From Candidatus Mediterraneibacter stercorigallinarum (lineage in GTDB: Bacteria; Bacillota; Clostridia; Lachnospirales; Lachnospiraceae), in contig DXCD01000182.1 in the NCBI GenBank assembly GCA_019116185.1, positions 1-6,671 on the forward strand: a DNA stretch of 6,671 nt, in the 5' to 3' direction. A program made the position numbers and the translations under genes. Of the stretch, positions 6,065 through 6,671 are shown one piece after another (position 1 is the first letter of the stretch; each line of letters begins with the position of its first letter). Below the pieces are notes generated by a model. That model had not been told where the DNA came from and did not search any database. It worked only from the letters and a program-made list of their open reading frames with translations.

Positions 6065-6671
6065 TTAAATCGTTATATCCTCTTTTATTTTATTAAATAC
6101 TCCCTCTTTGATTCCCTCGATCTGCATGAGATCCTCAGTGCTCCCGAACTGCCCGTGTTCTTCACGGTAGTCCAGGATGCTCTGAGCTTTCGCCTCACCG
6201 ATCCCGGTGAGGGTCATGAGTTCCTCTTTTCCGGCTGTATTAATATTTACTTTCCCGCTTTCGTCCGCATTTCCGGTTACTGTATCTTCTAAAACCCCTG
6301 CGCCCTGCATCTGTGCCTCCTGTACTGTCGGGACATAGATCTGTTCCCCGTCCGCCACGGGCCGTGCCTGATTGACCGCTTCCGCCGCAGCTTCCCCTGT
6401 CATCCCGCCTGCCAGTCCGATGGCTTCAAATACACGCGCGTCTTTTTCTAATTCATATACCCCGGGAGCATTCACTGCCCCGCACACATACACAAAGACT
6501 GTCTCCTCGGGATCTTTTCCGCTCTCTGGAGCAGTCTTGTCCTGACTATGGTTCTCCCCTCCGTCAGCGTCTTCACTGCCGGGGTTCTTATCTTCTGATT
6601 CTTCATCGTCAGTAACAGACAGCTCTTCCAGGCTTCCTCTTACTTCCCTGCCGCACCCTGAGAATACCAGG
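6065..6671 (-). CDS. comEA: ComEA-type DNA-binding competence protein, lipoprotein-like (5' end outside window)
   Basis: This is the surface receptor that binds incoming double-stranded DNA and hands it to ComEC. The reading frame is open to the window edge, so only about 201 C-terminal residues are seen. The fragment begins LVFSGC, which looks like the end of a lipoprotein signal peptide with Cys6 of the fragment lipidated. A long acidic, Asp/Glu/Ser/Gly-rich linker follows (about 7-56). Next comes an SLBB domain (about 58-115, YVCGAVNAPGVYEL at its start, YVPT at its end), a linker, and a tandem helix-hairpin-helix DNA-binding domain (about 140-201) with VNINTA, TLTGIGEAKAQSI and MQIEGIKEGVF. 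The SLBB plus HhH layout is standard for ComEA; the usual anchor is a transmembrane helix, so a lipid anchor is noteworthy. A GTG at 6491-6493 lies inside the SLBB domain and is not the start. It is the first visible gene of the operon; the promoter must lie beyond 6671. Confidence 0.93.
   Translation of the reverse strand, partial: LVFSGCGREVRGSLEELSVTDDEESEDKNPGSEDADGGENHSQDKTAPESGKDPEETVFVYVCGAVNAPGVYELEKDARVFEAIGLAGGMTGEAAAEAVNQARPVADGEQIYVPTVQEAQMQGAGVLEDTVTGNADESGKVNINTAGKEELMTLTGIGEAKAQSILDYREEHGQFGSTEDLMQIEGIKEGVFNKIKEDITI

Noticed and set aside
6072..6100. Internal promoter before the response regulator (TATAAC at 6072-6077)
   Set aside because: The -35 position reads GTATTT, a very poor match, and the AT-rich sequence is explained by the Lys/Ile/Asn codons at the end of comEA.
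6491..6493. GTG as the start of comEA
   Set aside because: It lies inside the SLBB domain and the frame continues open upstream through an acidic linker to a lipobox at the window edge.
1..6671. CRISPR array, insertion sequence, transposase, toxin-antitoxin or phage genes
   Set aside because: No spaced direct repeats, terminal inverted repeats flanking a transposase, or such coding sequences were found in either strand.

Overview
The window carries a tightly packed set of five genes, all on the minus strand. It is followed at the low-coordinate end by a tRNA-Ser gene with its own promoter and terminator. The moderately high G+C, AGGAGG-type ribosome binding sites, protein family content (GerMN lipoprotein, OmpR-type regulator, ComEA/ComEC) and a tRNA without encoded CCA suggest a Gram-positive Firmicute of the Clostridia, most likely a Lachnospiraceae-type gut anaerobe. 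The genus cannot be fixed from the sequence alone.

Reading along the minus strand from 6671 down to 546, the order is: comEA (5' end outside the window), an OmpR/PhoB-family response regulator, a membrane histidine kinase, a lipoprotein with two GerMN domains, and the DNA-uptake channel gene comEC. The junctions are 23 nt, a 44-nt overlap, 13 nt and 4 nt, so the five genes are probably co-transcribed from a promoter beyond position 6671. No convincing internal promoter or terminator was seen. comEB, which lies between comEA and comEC in Bacillus, is absent, and the signalling genes occupy that place.

ComEA (surface DNA receptor) and ComEC (membrane channel with an external nuclease-like domain) form the membrane-crossing step of natural DNA uptake. 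The regulator/kinase pair plus the adjacent surface lipoprotein resembles the actinobacterial MtrA-MtrB-LpqB arrangement, in which a GerMN lipoprotein tunes the kinase. It is an inference that this three-gene signalling unit works with the DNA-uptake genes or senses the cell envelope; the operon structure is what the sequence shows.

Between comEC and the tRNA promoter (about 273-545) no gene can be supported. The stretch holds a nested inverted repeat (367-407), smaller hairpins and two short doubtful open frames. Positions 1-55, beyond the tRNA terminator, show nothing recognisable.
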